Source: Gammaproteobacteria bacterium
GTDB taxonomy: Bacteria; Pseudomonadota; Gammaproteobacteria; Burkholderiales; Burkholderiaceae_B
Assembly: GCA_018815245.1 (NCBI GenBank)
Contig: JAHIXK010000011.1
Span: 372,001 to 436,000, forward strand
Length of the DNA: 64,000 bases
Direction: 5' to 3'
Shown here: positions 25,389 through 32,779 of the stretch, piece by piece
How the letters are laid out: every line of letters starts with the position of its first letter
Position numbering within the stretch: the first letter of the stretch is position 1
The notes under the pieces: generated by a model
Told to the model about the DNA's origin: nothing
Database searches by the model: none
What the model saw: the letters and a program-made list of their open reading frames with translations, nothing else
Program-made: the position numbers and the translations under genes

Positions 25389-28067
25389 ATGCAGAGTTCC
25401 GCCGGTAAAAAGTGGTTTGGTCGTACATCCTCCGAGTGGCTTTCCAGCCTTCCCATCTTTTCCCTTTTGTTACTTACCCTGATTATCGGTACCGGTGAAA
25501 TGGTACATGGCCAATTGCTTCGCCTTGGCGAACGCATGTTTGGTGACCCTGCAAATCAGGTGCAGTACTTTTTGTTGCGTGCAGATCCATCTGCACCAAG
25601 CTGTGAAGCCAATCCCGATATTGATGCACTGGTGGCCAAACAAGCGGCCGATGCGGAAACCGCACCGCAATCCGATCTTGACCTGTTGTTTGGTGATGTC
25701 GCAATTGACCCCAATGAAATACGGATGTCGCTGGAGGCCGCGCGTGATCAGTGCCGCGAACGCTTCGCCGTCTACGAGCGAGTCAGCAAAGCCATCACGC
25801 CCGAAGTGGAAGTGTTTCGTGAAATCGAAACTGGCTTCTTCGGCATATTCAAGTTTGGTACTGAGAACCGCCCGCTGATACTGTTGATCATGGTCGCCAT
25901 TGCAGCCATTTCAACCACCAAGCAATTCCACCACATCAACTTGCGCCCGCCGCGTACCAAGAAAGACTTCCAAGTCTATTCACTGGCCATGCTGGGTGCA
26001 AACCTGTTGATGACAATTTCGGCTACTTATTACCTGAAGCTTCAATACGACTCAGGTGTTGCAGTTGAAAACCCGCTAATTAGCATCATTGCAATTGCCT
26101 TGTTTGCAGCGTTGTCTTTCATCAGTTTGAAAGATGTGCTGAAAATACCGGCACAGGCCGAAGAGGGCGGCAGCTACGGCATGGGCTTGCTGAGCATTCC
26201 ACTTTACGCCTTCATGGCGCTGAATGCGGGCATCAGCTTTTTCATGGACGACTACATTGCCGGTTTGGCCATCTATTTTGGCCAAATCACCGAGCTGTCC
26301 AGCATTTTCCTGAACCTGGCCCTGTATTTGTGGGCGGGTATGTTGCTCAAGCAAACCCGCGTGGTGTCCTTGTTCATGGACATTTTGCGCCCTTGGAAAC
26401 TGCCACCTGAAGTATTCACCTACATTGTGCTGTTGGCCGCTGCCGTGCCTACAGCCTACACCGGTGCTTCCGGTGTGTTCGTGATTGCAGCCGGCGCCAT
26501 CGTGTACCGCGAGGTACTGGCCGTGGGTGCACGCCGCCACTTTGCCCTGGCCGCAACCGCAATGTCTGGCTCCTTGGGCGTGGTACTTCGTCCTTGTTTG
26601 CTCATCGTTGTTATTGCTGCATTGAACAAAGAAGTCACCACCAGCGAACTGTATGGTTGGGGTTTGTTCGTGTTTATTCTCACGTCCACCATTTTTATGA
26701 TCATTGCGCTGCTCAAAGCAGAGGGGCGGGTCACGGAACGTGCCAAAGCCAAGGAAGCATTGCCGCAATCGCTGCGAGCCCTGGTGCCGGTCTCGCCATA
26801 TATCTTGATCGTGATGCTGGTCGTGTATGGCTATGAGTATCTGCTGGATACCAAGCTAGACGAATTCACCGCGCCAGTCATGCTGCCCGTGATCATGTTG
26901 TTCGTCATTATTTTCGACAAGCTGCGTGGCGGCCCAACGAAAATAGGTGGGGACACCCCTGCCGAGAAGAAAAAGAACAAGCAGGGGCTGGAAGTTGCCG
27001 TTCGCAGTGCCACCAATGAAACCATTGGCCACATAGGTGCGCTGATCATGTTGATGGCCTTGTCCATCAGTGTGGGTGGCATGATCGAACGTTCAGGCTT
27101 GATGAGCGTGGTGCCCGCTGAAATGGGCAGCATCTGGATGGCGCTGACCATCTTCATGTTCATGATGGTGTTCATCGGCATGGTCATGGACCCGTTTGGT
27201 GCGGTTATTCTTGTTTCCGCCACGGTGGCGCCAATTGCTTACAGCAATGGCATTCACCCGGTTCACTTCTGGATGATCGTGATCACCGCCTTCGAATTGG
27301 GTTACCTCTCGCCGCCTGTGGCGCTGAATCAATTGCTTGCAAGGCAGGTGGTGGGTGAAGCGGAAATGGACAAAGCCGCTGAGGAAACCAAACACAAACC
27401 GTTCTACTACAGGTACGAGCGTTGGTTGTTGCCGGTTTACACCCTGTTCATTGGTTTGCTCATCGTAACTTATGGTGGCCAGGCCTTGATCAACAACGCC
27501 GACAACCTAAAGCCCGCAAGTCACTTCCTGGGGCTTGATCAATTGCGCCCATCTGTGTTGGATCAGGCACCGGTACTGACCGTAGACCCCAAGCCAGCCG
27601 TCGAGGAATCAGCCATTAAGGCGCCGCAGCCTCAGCCTGACCTGACTGTCGAAGACACACCACCCGCTGCCGTCCAAGCTGAACCGGAAGCGCCAGCCGT
27701 TCCAGTGGCCCCGGCAATGCCCGCCATCCTGGTGCAAGCCGAGGTAACAGAGGCGGTTAGCAACTGGGCCGCGGCATGGAGTGCGCGCGATGTGGAAGGC
27801 TACCTCAGCTTTTATTCTGCTGACTTCGAGTTGCCTGGCGAGCTTGGTCGTTCCCAGTGGGAAAGCCAGCGCCGCGAACGGGTTGCCAGCAAGTCCAATA
27901 TTGAAGTGGACATCAGCAACTTGAATGTACAGCTGAATGGCGATGAAGCAACGGCTGAATTTGACCAAAACTACAAGGCTGACAAATATTCAGACAATGT
28001 GCGCAAAACACTGCGTTTGAAGAAAGAGGACGGTCGCTGGAAGATTTTGACGGAACAAGTACGCTGA
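25389..28067 (+). CDS. TRAP transporter permease with C-terminal NTF2-like domain
   Basis: An 892-residue inner-membrane protein. Residues 21-38 are a first helix, residues about 40-158 an extracytoplasmic segment, residues 160-270 four helices that take the place of a small DctQ-type subunit, and residues about 280-690 a DctM-type large permease (PTAYTGASGVFVIAAGAIVYREV, GMVMDPFGAVILVSATVAPIAY, FELGYLSPPVALNQLL). After the last helix a Pro/Ala/Glu-rich linker (about 705-783) leads to a soluble domain of about 108 residues containing SNWAAAWSARDVEGYLSFYS, an NTF2/SnoaL-like fold seen in Cds6-type proteins. Small and large subunits fused plus an NTF2-like tail is unusual. Third gene of the TRAP operon. 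Confidence 0.85.
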   Translation: MQSSAGKKWFGRTSSEWLSSLPIFSLLLLTLIIGTGEMVHGQLLRLGERMFGDPANQVQYFLLRADPSAPSCEANPDIDALVAKQAADAETAPQSDLDLLFGDVAIDPNEIRMSLEAARDQCRERFAVYERVSKAITPEVEVFREIETGFFGIFKFGTENRPLILLIMVAIAAISTTKQFHHINLRPPRTKKDFQVYSLAMLGANLLMTISATYYLKLQYDSGVAVENPLISIIAIALFAALSFISLKDVLKIPAQAEEGGSYGMGLLSIPLYAFMALNAGISFFMDDYIAGLAIYFGQITELSSIFLNLALYLWAGMLLKQTRVVSLFMDILRPWKLPPEVFTYIVLLAAAVPTAYTGASGVFVIAAGAIVYREVLAVGARRHFALAATAMSGSLGVVLRPCLLIVVIAALNKEVTTSELYGWGLFVFILTSTIFMIIALLKAEGRVTERAKAKEALPQSLRALVPVSPYILIVMLVVYGYEYLLDTKLDEFTAPVMLPVIMLFVIIFDKLRGGPTKIGGDTPAEKKKNKQGLEVAVRSATNETIGHIGALIMLMALSISVGGMIERSGLMSVVPAEMGSIWMALTIFMFMMVFIGMVMDPFGAVILVSATVAPIAYSNGIHPVHFWMIVITAFELGYLSPPVALNQLLARQVVGEAEMDKAAEETKHKPFYYRYERWLLPVYTLFIGLLIVTYGGQALINNADNLKPASHFLGLDQLRPSVLDQAPVLTVDPKPAVEESAIKAPQPQPDLTVEDTPPAAVQAEPEAPAVPVAPAMPAILVQAEVTEAVSNWAAAWSARDVEGYLSFYSADFELPGELGRSQWESQRRERVASKSNIEVDISNLNVQLNGDEATAEFDQNYKADKYSDNVRKTLRLKKEDGRWKILTEQVR

Positions 28068-28077
28068 ACTGAATTGA

Positions 28078-28148
28078 TGTAATCCTGAGGCATTGGAACC
28101 GAGTGTTGGATATCTACACTCAATGACCAATTAAACCCCAGGATTACA
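28078..28148. repeat. Nested 71-base inverted repeat
   Basis: Outer arms TGTAATCCTG (28078-28087) and CAGGATTACA (28139-28148) are perfect complements; inside them ATTGG (28092-28096) pairs with CCAAT (28127-28131), and GAGTGT (28101-28106) pairs with ACACTC (28116-28121). The nesting is collinear, so a single long interrupted hairpin or cruciform can form. No U-tract follows. It may be a short mobile or REP-like element or a 3' mRNA structure for the TRAP operon. Confidence 0.6.
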
Positions 28149-28346
28149 CCTTGCGTAGCGAGTTAACGAATCAGCGAATATCACGGTCTTCGCAACAAGT
28201 TGGCGATGCATTGCCACTTCGTCGGAAATCGAACAACGACTCCTCTCGCGTCAGCCACATCAATCGACAATTGAATTTGATCATGCAGCGCGTCACGATC
28301 ACAACCGATCAATCGCCAACAGACCTCGGAAATCAAAAAGTAAACG

Positions 28347-28767
28347 TTGTCCAGTTTGAACAAGATTGCCGCAGACGCAGAATTATGCGGTCCGGGTGTT
28401 GTTCAGAAAGTGGAGGATGAATTCGCCAGCCTGAAGTTAAGACTTTTTCCCCCATCAATTGAACTTGCAATAAGGCAGACTCAAGATTATCTTGCCAAAC
28501 TGCTGGGTAGTTATTCAGCCTACCTTGCCTTGAAAGCTTCGGAAAGCAATCCGATGGTGCATGGTATTCAGTCCCCCGTTTGGTGTGCGTGTTTCCGCGC
28601 TTCACGCCTGTATCGAATGCAACGATCTCGAAATGGCCAGATCACTTTTAAGCAAGGGATCAACACAAGACATCGCCTTCTCTTTCAACGGACGAGATTA
28701 CGATGCTGTCAATTATGCGCTGGAGCTTGGCCGTACTGAAATAGTCGCATTGCTATTGAATTTTTGA
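28347..28767 (+). pseudogene. Frameshifted ankyrin-like gene remnant
   Basis: Two reading frames join into one protein if a small duplication is removed. The first frame, from TTG 28347, reads IAADAELCGPGVVQKVEDEF to KASESNPMV; the second, from 28561, reads FSPPFGVRVSALHACIECN and then ankyrin-repeat-like helices (LEMARSLLSKG, YDAVNYALELGRTEIVALLL). At the junction ATGGTGC (28554-28560) is followed by ATGGTAT, an imperfect 7-base tandem copy; deleting seven bases restores a 137-residue frame. The gene is thus most likely inactivated by a 7-bp duplication. Some upstream coding in a third frame (28151-28350) may be older decay. Function unknown. Confidence 0.6.
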
Positions 28768-28788
28768 TGAGGGAGGCAGCCAATCAAA

Positions 28789-28863
28789 TGGTCTCTCGGG
28801 CAGGAATCGAACCTGCGTTTACCCCTTAGGAGGGGGTTGTATTATCCACTATACGACCGAGAG
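28789..28863 (-). tRNA. tRNA-Arg (anticodon CCT)
   Basis: A complete cloverleaf can be drawn on the minus strand: acceptor CTCTCGG with CCGAGAG, D-stem GTAT/ATAC, anticodon stem ACCCC/GGGGT around the loop CTCCTAA (anticodon CCT), T-arm GCAGG-TTCGATT-CCTGC, discriminator A and an encoded CCA (28789-28791). It decodes AGG codons. It lies between a decayed gene and the regulatory island, a common setting for integration, though no duplicated attachment site was found. Confidence 0.95.
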
Positions 28864-29045
28864 TCATCGCCGAGATGCAGCAAGGCGCATTTTACACCCC
28901 AACTTGAGTCTGCCTTGGGCAAATCAAGTTCCAATTTATAGATTTTGATGTGCATTAAAGTCTAAATTTACAAAAAATCAAATATTCACCAAGAGCTAAT
29001 CAAAAAATATATCGACAAATCAATCGGTTAAAAATTACGCGCTGC

Positions 29046-29061
29046 TGGCATGCAGACTGCA
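29046..29061 (+). promoter_or_regulatory. Sigma-54 (-24/-12) promoter upstream of first ECF sigma gene
   Basis: TGGCATGCAGACTGCA matches the consensus TGGCACG-N4-TTGCA at all but two positions, with GG (29047-29048) and GC (29059-29060) at the obligatory 12-base spacing. It lies 40 bases before the ECF sigma gene at 29102. The gene two positions on encodes a sigma-54 activator, which strengthens the call. Confidence 0.65.
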
Positions 29062-29101
29062 CAACGTTTGGTGTCACACACAAACAAAAAAGAGGCAGAA
29101 C

Positions 29102-29704
29102 ATGGAACAGCAGAACCTGACACAGCAACATGAAATCAGCATTCAATTCACTGATGAGGCTTCGGCACCACTGACCCCGGCCCAGCTACAAACGCTGGAA
29201 ACTTTGTTAAAGACCCAGCAATCCCGATTGACCCACTTTGTGCGCAAGCATCTGCGTCGTGAGGATTACGTCGATGATCTGATTCAGCAAACCCACATGG
29301 CGGCATTCAGAAACTGGGCCGGTTTTCGCGGAGAGTCCAAGCCCGAAACCTGGTTATTCGGCATCGCATTGAATCTTGTCAAAAACTTTCGCTACCGCGA
29401 CACCAGTTATCGTTTTCAGGACGATGATTTTGATGAGCAGATCAGCATGATCCCGGCAGATTCCTTTTGTGAACCCGAGGAATCGCTCATGCGTCAGGAA
29501 CGCATGGAGTCCTTGAAGCAAGCAATTGATCATTTGCCCTCCAAAATGCAAAACGTTGTCCAGTTGGTACTGTTGGACGGCTTTACGTACCAGGACGCCG
29601 CCATGGAGCTGGATTTGCCGATTGGCACCGTTCGTTCACGTTTGTCCAGGGCCAGAGACATGCTCCGTGTTGAGGTCATGGGACACTCTGCGTCTACGCA
29701 TTAA
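29102..29704 (+). CDS. ECF-family RNA polymerase sigma factor (copy 1)
   Basis: A 200-residue extracytoplasmic-function sigma factor. Region 2 is visible at residues about 40-100 (HFVRKHLRREDYVDDLIQQT for 2.1-2.2, and FRGESKPETWLFGIALNLVKN for 2.3-2.4), and region 4 at about 140-190 (IDHLPSKMQNVVQLVLLDGF, YQDAAMELDLPIGTVRSRLS). A 35-residue N-terminal extension precedes it. It lacks an adjacent membrane anti-sigma gene. The sigma-54 promoter at 29046 and the sigma-54 activator downstream suggest a two-step cascade like HrpS to HrpL. It is clearly paralogous to the sigma gene at 32204-32779. AGAGG precedes ATG 29102. Confidence 0.9.
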   Translation: MEQQNLTQQHEISIQFTDEASAPLTPAQLQTLETLLKTQQSRLTHFVRKHLRREDYVDDLIQQTHMAAFRNWAGFRGESKPETWLFGIALNLVKNFRYRDTSYRFQDDDFDEQISMIPADSFCEPEESLMRQERMESLKQAIDHLPSKMQNVVQLVLLDGFTYQDAAMELDLPIGTVRSRLSRARDMLRVEVMGHSASTH

Positions 29705-29816
29705 TGTTGATTCGGGATCACCTCCTGCGGTGTAACTAACCCTGAGGGGTGATTCGATCCAGGGATTCACGCTGCACAATAGTGGTTGGTTTTCAATCCT
29801 GTGCGCGGCACCCTGT

Positions 29817-31145
29817 ATGACTGAATTGACCTTGTGCATTGAATCTCAAGAATTGAGAAGTCGACTTCGAGCCGCTGCATTGCTTATGCGGGCAACCGTG
29901 TACGAGCTGTCTCTTGATGATTTGTTGGCAAAGCGGAATCTGCCAGCCCATTGGGTTTTGGTTGATCACGGACTGGATGAACTTGGCGGATTAATTCAAA
30001 GGTTCAAGGAGCAAGGACGCAAACCCGAAGCCCAGATCATTCGATTTATTGACAAACCCTGGCAAAGCTACGTTTATCATGACATCCCAATTTTTGCCTC
30101 CATCGTTCGGCCTGTAGATCCCTTGGCTGCAGTTCACATTCTTGAAAAGTTGATTGCAACCAAACCCCTCCAGTTTGGCTTGAAAGTGCCTGTAATCGAT
30201 GATTTAGGTCCTTATTCAGCAGACTTTATTCGCTCCTTACCCATGCAAAACGCGGTGTCGCAGCTTCAGTTGCTCAAGCGATTGCCTGTAGACACCGTGC
30301 TGATAGGCCCCACGGGTGCTGGCAAAGACACGGCGGCACGCTGGTTACATGCGCAGTCCGGGGTGAAGGGTGAGTTCATCCATGTAAACTGCGCTGCCCT
30401 GCCTGAGCAATTGTTTGAAGCGGAGCTGTTCGGGGTCATGGCGGGGGCCTTCACGGGGGCTCAAAAGGATCGCCCCGGTAAACTTGAGTCGGCCAACAAC
30501 GGTACGTTGTATTTGGACGAAATGGACAGCCTTCCCTTGTCTTGCCAGGCCAAACTGTTAAACGCCTTGCAATACAGGGGGGCGATCAGATTGGGGGGCA
30601 ACGTTTTTTACGAATCCAGTTTCAGGGTTATTGCCTCAACCAAGGCCAGTTTGCCTGATCTGGTTCGGCAAAATAAATTTCGTGAAGACCTGCACTTCAG
30701 GTTGAGCGTGTCTCAAGTTAGAATTCCCGCTTTGGCCGAGCGTCTTGAAGATATCATTCCACTGTATCGCCGTTTTTTGGATCAAGTCTCTGTTCAATTT
30801 GGGTTGGAAGTGCCCTCCTTAAGTGTTGAGGAATGTGATGAGCTTTTAAGCAAGCCTTGGCCTGGTAACGTACGAGAACTTCATGCATTTGCCCAACGGC
30901 ATGTGATCGGATTGGGGTCACCTTGTGACGATGCAGTTGATCTTGAGAAAGATGCGGCTGGGTTGAAGCAGAGGCTCCTTGCATTTGAAAGAGCGGTGCT
31001 TATTCAGGCACTCCAAACGCATGGTGGCTGTGCCCGTTTGGCCAGCGAAAGCCTGGGAATTCCATTGCATTCCATGTATTACAGAATGAAACGTTTCGAT
31101 CTGTTGGAGAAAGTTGTGAACTATTCTGAAAATAGAGCCACATAA
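29817..31145 (+). CDS. Sigma-54-dependent transcriptional activator
   Basis: A 442-residue AAA+ enhancer-binding protein. The central domain has Walker A GPTGAGKDTAA, the sigma-54 contact loop GAFTGAQ, Walker B GTLYLDEMD, and the arginine-finger region FREDLHFRLSVSQV. The C-terminus is a Fis-type HTH (CARLASESLGIPLHSMYYRMKRF). The first 120 residues look like a degenerate receiver: LVDHGLDELGG near residue 50 resembles the phosphorylation strand, but the later KP motif is replaced by VRPVDP, so control by phosphorylation is doubtful. It follows ECF copy 1 by 112 bases and is the likely activator of its -24/-12 promoter. Confidence 0.92.
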   Translation: MTELTLCIESQELRSRLRAAALLMRATVYELSLDDLLAKRNLPAHWVLVDHGLDELGGLIQRFKEQGRKPEAQIIRFIDKPWQSYVYHDIPIFASIVRPVDPLAAVHILEKLIATKPLQFGLKVPVIDDLGPYSADFIRSLPMQNAVSQLQLLKRLPVDTVLIGPTGAGKDTAARWLHAQSGVKGEFIHVNCAALPEQLFEAELFGVMAGAFTGAQKDRPGKLESANNGTLYLDEMDSLPLSCQAKLLNALQYRGAIRLGGNVFYESSFRVIASTKASLPDLVRQNKFREDLHFRLSVSQVRIPALAERLEDIIPLYRRFLDQVSVQFGLEVPSLSVEECDELLSKPWPGNVRELHAFAQRHVIGLGSPCDDAVDLEKDAAGLKQRLLAFERAVLIQALQTHGGCARLASESLGIPLHSMYYRMKRFDLLEKVVNYSENRAT

Positions 31146-31169
31146 AAAAAACCAATAGGCATTTTATTT

Positions 31170-31382
31170 ATGATCAATCCGAATTTCAACTCCATTCAGG
31201 CATCGGGTCTTGGCCTTGGGCAGGCAAGCGAGGCAGTTTCTCCCGTACGAAACACCTTCCAGAATATCTTGGCTCAGGTTGCCGAACGGCCGCTAAAACC
31301 TGTCGGGGTTCAACAATTTGCCGGGGTTGAGAAAAGAAGTTTGGCTTATCAGGTTCACAGCGACACCGCTGAAATGCGTTAA
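31170..31382 (+). CDS. Small hypothetical protein (70 aa)
   Basis: A 70-residue protein starting at ATG 31170, 24 bases after the activator stop and therefore probably in its transcript. It has no signal peptide or membrane segment; the N-terminus is rich in Asn, Ser, Gly and Gln (MINPNFNSIQASGLGLGQAS) and a short helix NTFQNILAQVAERP follows. Such a disordered, Ser/Asn/Gln-rich start is like that of type III secreted proteins, but the resemblance is compositional only. I do not recognise a family. Confidence 0.5.
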   Translation: MINPNFNSIQASGLGLGQASEAVSPVRNTFQNILAQVAERPLKPVGVQQFAGVEKRSLAYQVHSDTAEMR

Positions 31383-31410
31383 TTTTTCACCACTCTGATC
31401 AAGGCTTAAA

Positions 31411-31749
31411 GTGCCACTTGCCGTCCCTCAAAATTGGATTCTTGTTGATGGTTGCCCGGTTGAGGGCTTGGGTCAAGGTGAGTTGTTGCAGTCTGCCAAT
31501 GCTCCGTTTGATTTTATCGCTAAAATCGTATTAAACAGCTACGAACGTAACTGTCTTAGGGATTGGTTGGCGCATCGATGGAAATCGGCTTCTCTGAAGC
31601 AGGCTTCACTGTCTCTGCATGGAGACCTTGGCTTGGTGGTTACTTTGCATTTTAACGAGAAGAGTTTGTGTGATGCCAAAGACAGGTTTGGGGCATGGTT
31701 GTCTGCGGTGTTGCTTGATCGGGAAAGTGCGATTAATTCTCGCAAATAA
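31411..31749 (+). CDS. Hypothetical protein (112 aa)
   Basis: A cytoplasmic-looking protein of 112 residues from GTG 31411, preceded by AAGG ten bases upstream and 28 bases after the previous gene. The C-terminal half (ASLSLHGDLGLVVTLHF, then RFGAWLSAVLLDRE) has a beta-alpha pattern with LGLxVxL reminiscent of the C-terminal domain of FliK/HpaP-type length-control proteins, but this is weak and the protein is much shorter. It is the last gene of the plus-strand run and converges on the chaperone-like gene. Function unknown. Confidence 0.5.
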   Translation: MPLAVPQNWILVDGCPVEGLGQGELLQSANAPFDFIAKIVLNSYERNCLRDWLAHRWKSASLKQASLSLHGDLGLVVTLHFNEKSLCDAKDRFGAWLSAVLLDRESAINSRK

Positions 31750-31769
31750 TGTCAAAAAGTCAGGTGACA

Positions 31770-32204
31770 TTAACTGCGATCATTTTTGTGTTTGAAGTAA
31801 GTTTGTTTGTAAGCAAATGCTATTTGAACAAATGTGTTGAATTGAGACACGATTAGATTGGCGTTGTTGGTAGTAATTTCGATGCATATTCTCAGGCAAT
31901 TGTCATGATCTGAAACCGCAAGTGACACACCTTCAGGTAAGTCACTTGATACCTCGGAGAATATCGACATCGCCTTTCTTAGTTGGTCATCTTGTACCTG
32001 AAGCGACTTTCCCAAGCTGAATATTCGAGCACTAACTCTGCAGCCTGATTCAGGAATTTGTTGCAGTTCAACGGTAAAGTTTTGTTCAAAATCAATTCGA
32101 TAGCCATCTGTTTCGGCGCATTGCTCTATATCGTGAGTGCGCATTCCCAGCGACTCAAGGATTTTGTTCAATACATCATGGTGACTCTTCGACAGATCAG
32201 TCAT
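31770..32204 (-). CDS. CesT-like (type III secretion chaperone fold) protein
   Basis: A 144-residue acidic protein that fits the alpha-beta-beta-beta-alpha-beta-beta-alpha pattern of the CesT/SycE chaperone family: helix VLNKILESLGM, strands YRIDFEQNFTVELQQIPES and CRVSARIFSLGK, helix LRKAMSIFSEVSSDLP, strands VSLAVSDHD and CLRICIEI, and terminal helix NLIVSQFNTFVQIAFAYKQ. Its ATG overlaps the stop of the second ECF sigma gene by one base (TAATG), so the two are translationally coupled. In ECF operons this place is usually taken by an anti-sigma factor, which this protein might replace. The fold assignment is by pattern and needs profile confirmation. Confidence 0.6.
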   Translation of the reverse strand: MTDLSKSHHDVLNKILESLGMRTHDIEQCAETDGYRIDFEQNFTVELQQIPESGCRVSARIFSLGKSLQVQDDQLRKAMSIFSEVSSDLPEGVSLAVSDHDNCLRICIEITTNNANLIVSQFNTFVQIAFAYKQTYFKHKNDRS

Positions 32205-32779
32205 TAGTCCATGTACAAATCGTAAATTGATTTAAGTTGCGCACGCGATCTCGAAATTCTGGAGCGCACTGTGCCAATTGGAATGCCCAGAATGTCGGCG
32301 GTTTCTTGGTAAGAGTTACCGTGTTGTACAACCAGAATCAGGGTTTCACGCAGATCATTGGGTAAATTGCCAATTGCTGACTCCAGTTTGATGCTGAACT
32401 CGTTTTTCATGCAATGTTGCATGGGGTCTGAACCCTCTGCTTGCTCAAGTTCCAGGTCTTCATCGGAGGTAAAATGAAACTTGTATTGAGGGGAACGCCG
32501 AGCTGTGTTGCGAATGATGTTCAGTGCGATGCCGAACAACCAGGTGGCCCTTTTTGCATCGCCTCGAAAGCTGTCCCAGCAGCAGTAGGCCTCGATCAAG
32601 GTTTGTTGAAAAATGTCTTCCGCCGCATTTTCGTCCCGAAAGTGCTTAACGATGAAATTGCGCAGGCGTTTTTCCTGCTTCGCAACCAGTAGCTCGAATT
32701 CAGAGCGTGTGGTCTCCAGCTTTGCCCTAGAGCACCTATGTATCGCAGTAATCTTTAATTTAGGTGCAATTGTTTTCAT
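32204..32779 (-). CDS. ECF-family RNA polymerase sigma factor (copy 2)
   Basis: About 191 residues (203 if started at ATG 32815). Region 2 has RLRNFIVKHFRDENAAEDIF and FRGDAKRATWLFGIALNIIRN; region 4 has IGNLPNDLRETLILVVQHGNS and YQETADILGIPIGTVRSRIS. These match copy 1 (29102-29704) closely in FRG-K-TWLFGIALN and LPIGTVRSR, so the two are paralogues. ATG 32779 is preferred because GAAAGGCTCGAC lies just upstream. The upstream region contains the palindrome AGGTGTCACCT (32879-32889). It is coupled to the chaperone-like gene through TAATG. Confidence 0.9.
   Translation of the reverse strand: MKTIAPKLKITAIHRCSRAKLETTRSEFELLVAKQEKRLRNFIVKHFRDENAAEDIFQQTLIEAYCCWDSFRGDAKRATWLFGIALNIIRNTARRSPQYKFHFTSDEDLELEQAEGSDPMQHCMKNEFSIKLESAIGNLPNDLRETLILVVQHGNSYQETADILGIPIGTVRSRISRSRAQLKSIYDLYMD

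Noticed and set aside
28151-28420. Separate gene of 89 residues from TTG 28151
   Set aside because: Low-complexity basic translation with no recognisable pattern and a weak start; it may at most be an older decayed part of the neighbouring pseudogene.
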